Assembly (NCBI GenBank): GCA_964577195.1
Contig: CAZNYF010000080.1
Location: 1 to 13,440, forward strand
Origin: HyVt-560 sp964577195
GTDB taxonomy: Bacteria; Pseudomonadota; Gammaproteobacteria; UWMA-0217
DNA: 13,440 nucleotides
Reading direction: 5' to 3'
The position numbers were made by a program, and so were the translations under genes. Below the pieces are notes generated by a model, which worked only from the letters and a program-made list of their open reading frames with translations, did not search any database and had not been told where the DNA came from. This document shows positions 7,215-13,440 of the stretch, in pieces; positions within the stretch are counted from its first letter, which is position 1; every line of letters starts with the position of its first letter.

Positions 7215-7378
7215 AGGAGGCTGTCCGAGAATAGGAGCCGTAGCGAAAATCACTCAGCAGCCATTAAATGAGCTTATCAAAAGAGGCGAATAGTGGGGCT
7301 CTTTAACGATTTTGATAAGCTCAGTTAAATGGTTTCTGAGTGATTTGCAGTAGGTTCTCTATTCTCGGACAGCCTCCT
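7215..7378. mobile_element. 164-bp palindromic MITE-like element
   Basis: The two ends, 7215-7233 and 7360-7378, are a perfect 19-bp inverted repeat beginning AGGAGGCTGTCCGAGAATA. Further inside, AATCACTCAG (7248-7257) matches CTGAGTGATT (7336-7345), and GAGCTTATCAAAA (7270-7282) matches TTTTGATAAGCTC (7310-7322). The whole unit therefore folds on itself around a loop of about 27 nt. It has no coding capacity. Perfect outer ends with less perfect inner arms are what a miniature inverted-repeat transposable element would show. I see no clear target-site duplication. It lies exactly between two convergent 3' ends, so its transcript hairpin would probably also end transcription from both sides. 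Confidence 0.7.
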
Positions 7379-7382
7379 GATA

Positions 7383-8090
7383 TTAAGGCATTTCATGGCC
7401 TTTACAGACAGGGCCGTAGGGGCCATGACGATGTTTATCATGATAATGCATTCTGTACTCTACAAACCTTTCGGTTTCATCAAAATGCATAAACGGGTTG
7501 CCATCAATTTGTGCTTGCATTGTTGATGTGGGTGTTTCGGAATAATTGTGTCCAGGTAAAATAATCGTATCCTCAGGGAGATTCTTTCGCATATCTTTTA
7601 GCGTTGAAAACATTTCTTCTGGATCACCGCCCGCTAAATCGCATCGACCGCAACCAAAGACGAATAATGTGTCTCCGGTAATTAATTGATTGTTGATTTT
7701 ATAACAGGCAGAACCAGGCGTATGGCCGGGCGTGTGCATCACTTCGATACGGGTGTCACCTAATTTTATTTCGTCACCGCCATAATGTAGCGATGGGGTT
7801 GACAGATTCTCTGACCAGAATTTTGCTTCTGCGCTGAGTAAATGCAGCTGCGCATCAAAACTATTGAGTACATCTGCAATGCCATTAATGTGATCGTTGT
7901 GGCTGTGGGTTAGTAATATATCGGTGATTTTTACATCACGTTGCTCCGCCAGTTTCAGAACGGCAGGGACATCCCAGGCCGGGTCGACAACGGCTGCTCG
8001 GCCGGAGTTTTTATCTTCGATTAAATAAACAAAGTTTTCCATTGGCCCCAGTTCCAGAGCATGGATTTCAATGGGTGCGGATTGAGTCAT
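7383..8090 (-). CDS. Metallo-beta-lactamase-fold hydrolase, glyoxalase II-like
   Basis: A 235-residue cytosolic metallo-hydrolase. The metal ligands H62, H64, D66 and H67 (THSHNDH), H123 (HTPGHTPGS), D140 (GDTLF) and H181 (LPGHNYS) are all present, so a binuclear metal site is expected. The GCGRCDLAGGD segment is glyoxalase II-like, so hydrolysis of a glutathione thioester such as S-lactoylglutathione is plausible. Thioester hydrolases and persulfide dioxygenases share this core, hence no gene symbol. The C-terminus (about 212-235) is rich in histidine (MHYHDKHRHG) and has a lone cysteine, differing from the standard glyoxalase II C-terminal domain. The start has a weak GGAAA ribosome site. 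Its 3' end abuts the palindromic element. Confidence 0.85.
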   Translation of the reverse strand: MTQSAPIEIHALELGPMENFVYLIEDKNSGRAAVVDPAWDVPAVLKLAEQRDVKITDILLTHSHNDHINGIADVLNSFDAQLHLLSAEAKFWSENLSTPSLHYGGDEIKLGDTRIEVMHTPGHTPGSACYKINNQLITGDTLFVFGCGRCDLAGGDPEEMFSTLKDMRKNLPEDTIILPGHNYSETPTSTMQAQIDGNPFMHFDETERFVEYRMHYHDKHRHGPYGPVCKGHEMP

Positions 8091-8112
8091 TATTGTTTCC
8101 GGTCAGTGAATT

Positions 8113-8346
8113 TTAGTATCTCATGAATAGGCCATCACAATAGCGCAGCAGAAAATACTGTGGTGTACTCATTGTAGTTTGAAAGGTCTGTAGGCGGGTG
8201 CTCTGAAGCGTAGCCGCTAATGTACGGGCGGCGTTAGTATGACGGGCAATAGGACAGATTTTGCGGTGCCGGAATGCGGCGTACTCTGGCGATTCATTAA
8301 TAGTTAATATTATCATATGAAGATCCATCGCCATAACTGCTGCCAT
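8113..8346 (-). CDS. Possible small protein upstream of the hydrolase
   Basis: A 77-codon frame fills most of the region between the hydrolase and accA and ends 22 bp before the hydrolase start, as in an operon. Its codons look ordinary and its product is compact and basic, with segments such as AAFRHRKICPIARHT and PQYFLLRYCDGLF, not a low-complexity shadow. I do not recognise a family. Several in-frame ATGs exist (8346, 8334, 8328, 8316) and none has a good ribosome binding site. If the accA promoter and the hydrolase promoter both lie in this interval, the frame could be chance. Confidence 0.38.
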   Translation of the reverse strand: MAAVMAMDLHMIILTINESPEYAAFRHRKICPIARHTNAARTLAATLQSTRLQTFQTTMSTPQYFLLRYCDGLFMRY

Positions 8347-8368
8347 TCGCGCTAAATTTCGCTACACT
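8340..8368 (+). promoter_or_regulatory. Candidate accA promoter
   Basis: CTGCCA (8340-8345) and TACACT (8363-8368) each match four of six consensus positions and are separated by the ideal 17 bp. Transcription would start near 8375, leaving a leader of about 23 nt before the accA ATG. This is motif inference only. Confidence 0.4.
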
Positions 8369-8397
8369 GCGGCGTAGTATCACCACAATCCCGACTT

Positions 8398-9354
8398 ATG
8401 AATCCAGAATACCTCGAATTTGAACAGCCCATCGCTGAACTTGAAGCCAAGATCAATGAACTCCGGTTTCTCGGTGATGATAGCGGCGTCAATATTCTAG
8501 ACGAGGTCACTAAGTTAGAGGGAAAATGCCAGACGCTGACCAAACAGATTTTTGCAAAGCTCACCCCGTGGCAGGTCTCGCAGGTTGCTCGTCATCCTCG
8601 ACGCCCTTATACACTTGATTACGTTGAAAAAATCTTCACCGATTTTCACGAGCTGCACGGTGATCGAGCGTTTGCTGATGACTATGCCATCGTCGGCGGT
8701 CTGGCGCGTTTGAATGGCACCTCGGTAATGGTGATCGGTCACCAAAAAGGTCGCAGCACCAAAGAAAAAGTAAAGCGCAACTTTGGTATGCCGAGGCCAG
8801 AGGGTTATCGCAAAGCATTACGATTGATGGATATGGCCGAGCGCTTTCATCTACCTATTTTTACTTTTATTGATACACCGGGCGCATACCCTGGTGTCGG
8901 TGCGGAAGAACGCGGTCAAAGTGAAGCGATTGCCAAGAACTTACGCGTTATGAGTCAGTTAAAGACACCCATAATTTGTACCGTGATAGGCGAAGGTGGT
9001 TCAGGCGGCGCGCTGGCGATTGGTGTTGGTGACTACACCATGATGCTGGAAAACAGCACCTATTCGGTCATTTCCCCGGAAGGCTGTGCGACGATTTTGT
9101 GGAAAAGTGCAGAAAAAGCTTCGGATGCTGCCGAGTCACTGGGCATCACCGCCCCGCGTCTTAAAGAGCTTGGGCTAGTCGATGAAATTGTTCCAGAACC
9201 TCTCGGCGGCGCGCATTCCAATTATTCGGCGATCAGTGAATCATTAGGTAAAACGCTGGCATCTGCGTTGCAACAAATTAAACAATACACCAAAGACGAG
9301 CTACTCGAACGGCGTTATCAAAGGCTGATGAATTACGGTGAATTCAGCGGATAA
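8398..9354 (+). CDS. accA: Acetyl-CoA carboxylase carboxyltransferase subunit alpha
   Basis: A 318-residue alpha subunit of the carboxyltransferase that, with AccD, moves the carboxyl group from biotin carrier protein to acetyl-CoA to form malonyl-CoA for fatty-acid synthesis. The length nearly equals the E. coli protein. The N-terminal helical segment (LEFEQPIAELEAKINELR), the RPYTLDYV and GDRAFADD motifs, TPGAYPGVGAEERGQ and the oxyanion-loop GEGGSGGALAIG (198-209) are all intact. No obvious ribosome binding site precedes ATG 8398, but the next in-frame ATG would remove the conserved N-terminal helices. The stop overlaps the tilS start by 17 nt, a common gammaproteobacterial arrangement. 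accD is not in the window. Confidence 0.97.
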   Translation: MNPEYLEFEQPIAELEAKINELRFLGDDSGVNILDEVTKLEGKCQTLTKQIFAKLTPWQVSQVARHPRRPYTLDYVEKIFTDFHELHGDRAFADDYAIVGGLARLNGTSVMVIGHQKGRSTKEKVKRNFGMPRPEGYRKALRLMDMAERFHLPIFTFIDTPGAYPGVGAEERGQSEAIAKNLRVMSQLKTPIICTVIGEGGSGGALAIGVGDYTMMLENSTYSVISPEGCATILWKSAEKASDAAESLGITAPRLKELGLVDEIVPEPLGGAHSNYSAISESLGKTLASALQQIKQYTKDELLERRYQRLMNYGEFSG

Positions 9355-10639
9355 AAAGCGCGCAAGCCAGCCTTTTTCTGCGGCTGCACTCGCAACCATT
9401 TTGCAACAGTTTCCCGCTGTTCGCGCATGGCATGTTGCGCTCAGTGGTGGTGCTGATTCGGTGGCATTGTTGCACGCGCTGGCATCGATTCCCCGTGAAA
9501 GCATCTCGCCAATTTATGCTGTTCATATTAATCATGGGCTGCAATCAGAGGCATCGCAATGGGATAAATTTTGTACACATCTCTGTGCCGAACACGATAT
9601 TTTGCTAACAACACTACAAGTCTCAATTGAACGCGAGCAAGGCGAAAGCCTGGAAATGGCAGCGCGTCGAGTCAGGTATGCGGCTTTCTCAGAATGTTTA
9701 AAGGATTCCGAAGCGCTACTCACCGCGCATCATCAAAATGATCAGGCAGAAACGCTGTTACTCAATTTACTCAATGGCGCAGGTGTTACGGGACTGGCTG
9801 CGATTCAACCAAGCCGCAGTTTCTCTGCCGGTTATTTAATTCGCCCCTTGCTCGAATTTACCCATCAGCAATTAGTGGATTATCTAGAGGCTAAGCAAGT
9901 CGCATGGGTTGAAGACCCAAGCAATCAGAACACTGTTTTTGATCGAAACTTTCTTCGCAATGAAATTATTCCAAAATTAGAATCCCGCTGGCCAGCAGCG
10001 GTAAAATGTATTGCCCGATCCGCACGCAACCAGCGCGATCAGGTTTCGCTTAACCGCGAACTGGCAGAGCAAGATTTGGAAAAAGTTGCTGATTTTTCCA
10101 GTGGTGGCATCTCACTGCGGCGATTAAAAACACGTTCACTGGAGCGACAAAAATTGCTCCTGCGACATTGGCTTGGAAGTAATCCACCACTCATTAATCC
10201 TTCTGAAGAACAGTTACAGATTATTTTAAATGAATTAATTGCCGCCTCTGAAGATGCTCAGCCACAATTAAAACTGACAGCCGCTGTGATCCGACGTTTT
10301 GATGATACTTTGACTAAATCTTTCATCACCGAAATAAAGCCACATCAACAAACGTACAACTGGCAATTGGACACGTCATTTCAAATTCAATCGCTGGGGA
10401 TTCGGCTTGATCCTGAATTACTGCTCAATCAATTTAGCGAATTTGATACGGCGACAGAATTGACGGTTCGATTTAGACAGGGTGGCGAGCAATTTAAACC
10501 CGTAGGTAATTCACATCATCGTAAGCTCAAGCAACTATTTCAGCTGTGGCGCGTACCTGTTTGGAAGCGCGACACAATTCCCCTTGTATACTGGCAGGAT
10601 CAACTAATTGCTGTATGGGGTTATGGCTGTTACCGCTAA
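9338..10639 (+). CDS. tilS: tRNA(Ile)-lysidine synthase
   Basis: A 433-residue TilS, which attaches lysine to C34 of the CAU-anticodon tRNA-Ile using ATP so that the tRNA reads AUA and accepts isoleucine. The PP-loop SGGADS (36-41) binds ATP. LTAHHQNDQAETLLLNLL and RPLLEF mark the N-terminal catalytic domain. The end (LTVRFRQGGEQFKPVG ... KLKQLFQLWRVPVW) is the TilS C-terminal domain, so the protein is full length. The start is GTG 9338, inside the end of accA by 17 nt. The nearest AAGG lies 13 nt upstream, which suggests coupled translation with accA. A later start would cut into the segment before the PP-loop. Confidence 0.95.
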   Translation: MNSADKKRASQPFSAAALATILQQFPAVRAWHVALSGGADSVALLHALASIPRESISPIYAVHINHGLQSEASQWDKFCTHLCAEHDILLTTLQVSIEREQGESLEMAARRVRYAAFSECLKDSEALLTAHHQNDQAETLLLNLLNGAGVTGLAAIQPSRSFSAGYLIRPLLEFTHQQLVDYLEAKQVAWVEDPSNQNTVFDRNFLRNEIIPKLESRWPAAVKCIARSARNQRDQVSLNRELAEQDLEKVADFSSGGISLRRLKTRSLERQKLLLRHWLGSNPPLINPSEEQLQIILNELIAASEDAQPQLKLTAAVIRRFDDTLTKSFITEIKPHQQTYNWQLDTSFQIQSLGIRLDPELLLNQFSEFDTATELTVRFRQGGEQFKPVGNSHHRKLKQLFQLWRVPVWKRDTIPLVYWQDQLIAVWGYGCYR

Positions 10640-10679
10640 GATTCAGTATGCAATGCTCTTCACGATTGGAAAAATCAAT

Positions 10680-12515
10680 ATGAAAATAAAATCTGCTTTT
10701 ATATTAACCGTAAGTTTTATGTTCTGGATGATGTCATCGCAAGCGATGGCCAACCAGCTAGTAAACAATGCCTCGCCTTACCTGGCGATGCACGGCAACG
10801 ACCCTGTCGACTGGCATACTTGGGGGCCTGAGGCGCTTAAAAAAGCCAAAGATCAGGACAAAATGTTATTCGTTTCAATCGGTTATTTTGCCTGTCATTG
10901 GTGTCATGTTATGCAGCGTGAAAGTTATGCGGATAAAGAAGTCGCAGGTTTATTAAACAAGCATTTTATTTCGATCAAAGTTGATCGTGAGCTCAACCCA
11001 GTGCTGGATGAGCGTTTGATTGATTTTGTTCAAGCGACTGCAGGCAGAGCAGGGTGGCCGTTGAACGTTTTTATTACACCAGACGGATATCCGGTCATCG
11101 GCATGACTTACGTGCCGCGCGCAACCTTTGCCGAGTTAATTGGAAAGCTTCAAAATAGCTGGGAAAAAGAACGAGCTACGCTGACTCAGGCGGCAAGAGA
11201 AGTCGATGATTTATTGGCTGTTGCCAGAGAAGGTGAAAACGTAGCGTTAGAGGTGCCACTAAAAGAAATGCAAGATGCAATGGTCTCGATGGGCATGCAA
11301 TACGCAGATAAGTTACAAGGTGGATTTGGCGAGCAAACCAAGTTCCCAATGGCACCGCAGCTCTCGGCAATGCTCGAAGCCTATGCGCTAGAACCGCAAC
11401 AAGAGCTGGGTGAATTCTTGCAATTAACCCTGGATCAAATGTCCCGGCGCGGACTCTATGATCATGTCGGTGGAGGGTTTTTTCGCTACACCACAGATCC
11501 GGGTTGGTATACACCACATTATGAGAAAATGCTGTATACCAGCGCCATGCTGGTACCGATATATTATCGCGCAGCGGAAGTTTTTAAGCGACCTGACTAT
11601 GCAGATATCGCAACGCGATCTTTAAAATATATGCTTAATGAAATGAGTGGTAAGGATCACGCCTTTATCTCCAGTCTGTCCGCCATTGATAATCAGGGTG
11701 TTGAAGGCGGTTATTATCTATGGGATAAAAAAACGCTTAAACAGCACTTTAATAAAGAAGACATGGAATTTGTAACGGCGGTTTGGGATTTGCTCCGAGA
11801 GCCAACGCCAGCAGAGGGCATATTACCGCATGAATCTTTTGATCGTGCCAATATTAAAGATGTATTTAGTCTTGATGATGCTGCATTAAATCACCGGCTG
11901 GTAAAGATAAGAGCTAAATTAAAATCGGTGCGTGATCAATCAAGAGTCATTCCAAAAGATGATAAGCGATTGGCTGGTTGGAATGGCCTGGCGCTGGCGG
12001 CTTTGGCGAGCGGCAGTGATAGCCATGCTGACTTTAAACTGGCGGGAAAACAACTTTACCAATTTATGGAAACCCAGTTGTGGCGTAATAATGGATTGGT
12101 TAAAGCCATTGATAAACGTAACCAGTCCTTAGGTAAAGGTGGCTTGTTTGACTACGCTGCAGTTGCCTACGGAATGGCGCGGTGGGCGCAAACTCAGGAA
12201 AGTGAAAAGGCAATGGCTCTCGCACAGAAAATCATCAATGCTGGCTGGGATAAATTTTATTCTATTAAAGGCTGGCGGCAGAGCGAAGAAGAGTTACTGC
12301 CTAATCCCATATATCAGCGACATATTAGAGATGGCGCATTACCATCGCCAGAAGGTTTATTAATTCGCGCAACGACAATACTTTTAAAATCAAGAGAAGA
12401 CGCAGCGCTTAAAGTGAAGTTGCAAACATTGATCGCCAGAAGTTCTAAAAGCGTTGAGGATGAGCCATTTTATTTTGGATCACTGATTTCAGCGGCGATC
12501 AGAGCTGCAGAGTGA
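10680..12515 (+). CDS. Exported thioredoxin-like DUF255 protein
   Basis: A 611-residue member of the DUF255 / YyaL family: a thioredoxin-like N-terminal domain joined to an (alpha/alpha)-barrel glycosidase-like C-terminal part. The family motifs are clear: SPYLAMHGNDPVDWHTW, the CxxC site C72-H-W-C75, AGWPLNVFITPDG, and PHYEKMLY (279-286). The start is set at ATG 10680 because residues 1-24 form a signal peptide (KIK, a hydrophobic core, then AMA before NQ). The frame upstream to 10608 adds only residues overlapping tilS. Export to the periplasm is therefore predicted, whereas many relatives lack a signal. It starts 40 bp after tilS and probably shares its transcript. Its substrate is unknown; disulfide or redox work in the envelope is inference. 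Confidence 0.87.
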   Translation: MKIKSAFILTVSFMFWMMSSQAMANQLVNNASPYLAMHGNDPVDWHTWGPEALKKAKDQDKMLFVSIGYFACHWCHVMQRESYADKEVAGLLNKHFISIKVDRELNPVLDERLIDFVQATAGRAGWPLNVFITPDGYPVIGMTYVPRATFAELIGKLQNSWEKERATLTQAAREVDDLLAVAREGENVALEVPLKEMQDAMVSMGMQYADKLQGGFGEQTKFPMAPQLSAMLEAYALEPQQELGEFLQLTLDQMSRRGLYDHVGGGFFRYTTDPGWYTPHYEKMLYTSAMLVPIYYRAAEVFKRPDYADIATRSLKYMLNEMSGKDHAFISSLSAIDNQGVEGGYYLWDKKTLKQHFNKEDMEFVTAVWDLLREPTPAEGILPHESFDRANIKDVFSLDDAALNHRLVKIRAKLKSVRDQSRVIPKDDKRLAGWNGLALAALASGSDSHADFKLAGKQLYQFMETQLWRNNGLVKAIDKRNQSLGKGGLFDYAAVAYGMARWAQTQESEKAMALAQKIINAGWDKFYSIKGWRQSEEELLPNPIYQRHIRDGALPSPEGLLIRATTILLKSREDAALKVKLQTLIARSSKSVEDEPFYFGSLISAAIRAAE

Positions 12516-12550
12516 TTACCGCTGCGTAATGATTCTTTTGAGGTGCTTAA

Positions 12551-12579
12551 GTGTCATTAAATTAGCCACGTGCTATTCT
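12551..12579 (+). promoter_or_regulatory. Promoter of the toxin-antitoxin operon
   Basis: GTGTCA (12551-12556) as -35 is followed after 17 bp by TATTCT (12574-12579), preceded by TG at 12571-12572, giving an extended -10. The predicted start near 12586 falls inside the palindrome at 12583-12599. Confidence 0.5.
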
Positions 12580-12582
12580 TAG

Positions 12583-12599
12583 TGTTGAATATTTCAACA
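12583..12599. promoter_or_regulatory. Palindromic operator for the toxin-antitoxin operon
   Basis: TGTTGAATATTTCAACA is a perfect 7-bp inverted repeat around TAT. It covers the predicted transcription start and lies just upstream of the ribosome binding site AAGAGG (12599-12604). In VapBC-type operons the antitoxin, with or without the toxin, binds such palindromes to repress its own promoter, so this is the likely operator. Confidence 0.6.
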
Positions 12600-12611
12600 A
12601 GAGGCTAAATC

Positions 12612-12845
12612 ATGGCTACCGTAAATTTCAGTATCCCAGAAAAAGTGAAAGAAGAATTCAATCAACTGTATGCCAATGAAAACAAAAGTGCCGTGCTTAC
12701 CCAATTAATACAAAAAGCCATAGACCACAAAAAAAGGCTACAGCAGCGAAAGCTAGCAATGGAAGCTATTCTCGAACTAAGAGCAACCACCAAACCAATC
12801 ACAAAGGAGGAATTTGAACACGACAGGCAGGAATTAAGGGCGTGA
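12612..12845 (+). CDS. Antitoxin, ribbon-helix-helix-like (VapB-type)
   Basis: A 77-residue antitoxin expected to bind DNA as a dimer through its N-terminus and neutralise the toxin through its C-terminus. The start ATVNFSIPEKVKEEFNQLY suggests a ribbon (strand) followed by helices, and the basic, charged C-terminal half (KKRLQQRKLAMEAILELR, then acidic EEFEHD) fits a flexible toxin-binding arm. AAGAGG lies 7 nt before the ATG. The stop overlaps the toxin's GTG start (GTGA). With the promoter and operator upstream, the operon is autonomous. The antitoxin subfamily is inferred from its partner and the predicted fold. Confidence 0.8.
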   Translation: MATVNFSIPEKVKEEFNQLYANENKSAVLTQLIQKAIDHKKRLQQRKLAMEAILELRATTKPITKEEFEHDRQELRA

Positions 12846-13246
12846 TAACGGTTGATGCAAGTGTTTGTATAAAATGGTTTATCCTGGAGAATGAGCCTTA
12901 TACAGAAAAAGCAATTCACCTATTTAAACAGATAGGAGTCGGTAAACAGGTTATTCAACCCTTGCACTGGCAAGCAGAAGTAGTAGCGGTAATAAATCGC
13001 AGAGAGCCAGAAATTATAAAACAGGCGATTAACCTTATGGGCGCTTTAGAACTCCCGGTAATGGACAATACGGACGTATACCACAAAGCCAGCGAGATAA
13101 GTCAACAGCTCAATCACCACTTGTTTGACGCTCTCTATCATGCTGTTGCGCTGCTTAGTGATGGAGTATTCATTACTGATGACCGTAAGTACTACAACAA
13201 GGCTAAACCATTGGGAGCTATCCAATTGCTTGCTGATATTGAATGA
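12842..13246 (+). CDS. vapC: PIN-domain toxin (VapC-type ribonuclease)
   Basis: A 134-residue PIN-domain protein, the expected size for a VapC toxin. It likely acts as a metal-dependent RNase that cuts tRNA or rRNA when not held by its antitoxin; the target is not predictable. The active-site acids D5 (TVDAS), E46 (WQAEVV), D96 (LFDALYHA) and D113 or D114 (FITDDRKYY) are intact, so it should be functional. It starts at GTG 12842, overlapping the antitoxin stop, with AGGA nine nucleotides upstream. Tight coupling keeps the toxin below the antitoxin level. Confidence 0.88.
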   Translation: MITVDASVCIKWFILENEPYTEKAIHLFKQIGVGKQVIQPLHWQAEVVAVINRREPEIIKQAINLMGALELPVMDNTDVYHKASEISQQLNHHLFDALYHAVALLSDGVFITDDRKYYNKAKPLGAIQLLADIE

Positions 13247-13440
13247 TATAGCCGTCCCAATGTCGTTAGATGTTCACCATATACGTTAGCCCCCTGTTGT
13301 ACTTCGGATCAATGAGGCTCTTGAGAGTGGTGTGAAAGACCGCCAGTAGTGGGCATAGCACAGAAAACTCACATCCAGCACGATGTTATGGAAAGACCTG
13401 CATTTCCCAAGGTTAACTCGTGGTGATGTTTGAATGTTAG
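13247..13440. other. Gene-free tail with RNA-like stems, possible intron fragment
   Basis: No complete gene is seen. On the + strand, GTGGT (13327-13331) can pair with ACCGC (13339-13343) around a seven-base loop, and GTGGG (13349-13353) can pair with CTCAC (13368-13372), suggesting a structured RNA. The style recalls the non-coding part of a group II intron, which is an impression and not an identification. The competing reading is a - strand frame open from the window edge to about 13287, without a visible start. Confidence 0.25.

Noticed and set aside
7215..7378. CRISPR repeat or tRNA-like structure
   Set aside because: There is a single palindrome without regular spaced copies, and no cloverleaf or anticodon arm is present.
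10608..10679. DUF255 protein starting at ATG 10608
   Set aside because: It would overlap tilS and bury the signal peptide; ATG 10680 begins a textbook signal sequence.
11176..11517. 113-codon - strand frame inside the DUF255 gene
   Set aside because: It lies wholly within a well-supported gene and its product shows no recognisable motif; it is an antisense shadow.
12515..12540. Terminator after the DUF255 gene (ATTAC/GTAAT hairpin followed by CTTTTG)
   Set aside because: The stem is only 5 bp and A+T rich, and the T run is four bases, so it is too weak to call.

Overview
The window looks like a gammaproteobacterial chromosome segment of moderate G+C. The best evidence is an accA-tilS gene pair with proteobacterial-type proteins, a queD-queE pair, and single-residue motifs typical of gammaproteobacterial homologues. 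It comes from a scaffold: 100 Ns at 6284-6383 mark an assembly gap, so genes on the two sides of it may not be true neighbours. No rRNA, tRNA or CRISPR array was seen.

Left part (506-4867): a signalling block. A membrane histidine kinase with a MASE3-like sensor, a stand-alone Rcp1-type receiver protein, and a soluble receiver-kinase hybrid form a tight + strand operon. Facing them on the - strand is another single-receiver protein. None of the four carries a recognisable DNA-binding domain. The hybrid ends in about 140 residues that look like a degenerate GGDEF (cyclase) fold. This is the least ordinary part of the window.

Middle (5185-8090): queD and queE (- strand, translationally coupled) make the 7-deazaguanine precursor of queuosine. 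After the gap comes the tail of an unidentified + strand frame, then a COG2236-like phosphoribosyltransferase preceded by two near-identical direct repeats. A glyoxalase-II-like metallo-beta-lactamase hydrolase converges on it. Between the two 3' ends lies a 164-bp near-perfect palindrome, probably a MITE-like element, which would also act as a two-way transcription stop.

Right part (8113-12515): a small possible gene sits ahead of the hydrolase. Divergent to it, accA, tilS and a signal-peptide-bearing thioredoxin-like (DUF255) protein run as one + strand operon. They serve fatty-acid synthesis, tRNA-Ile decoding and, by inference, envelope redox.

End (12551-13440): a VapBC-type toxin-antitoxin pair with a clear promoter and palindromic operator, then about 190 bp with no convincing gene but with RNA-like stems, possibly a piece of a group II intron or similar element.

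The known genes are mostly housekeeping. No wholly new system is proven here. The signalling cluster with its unusual C-terminal domain, the palindromic element and the right-hand tail deserve follow-up.
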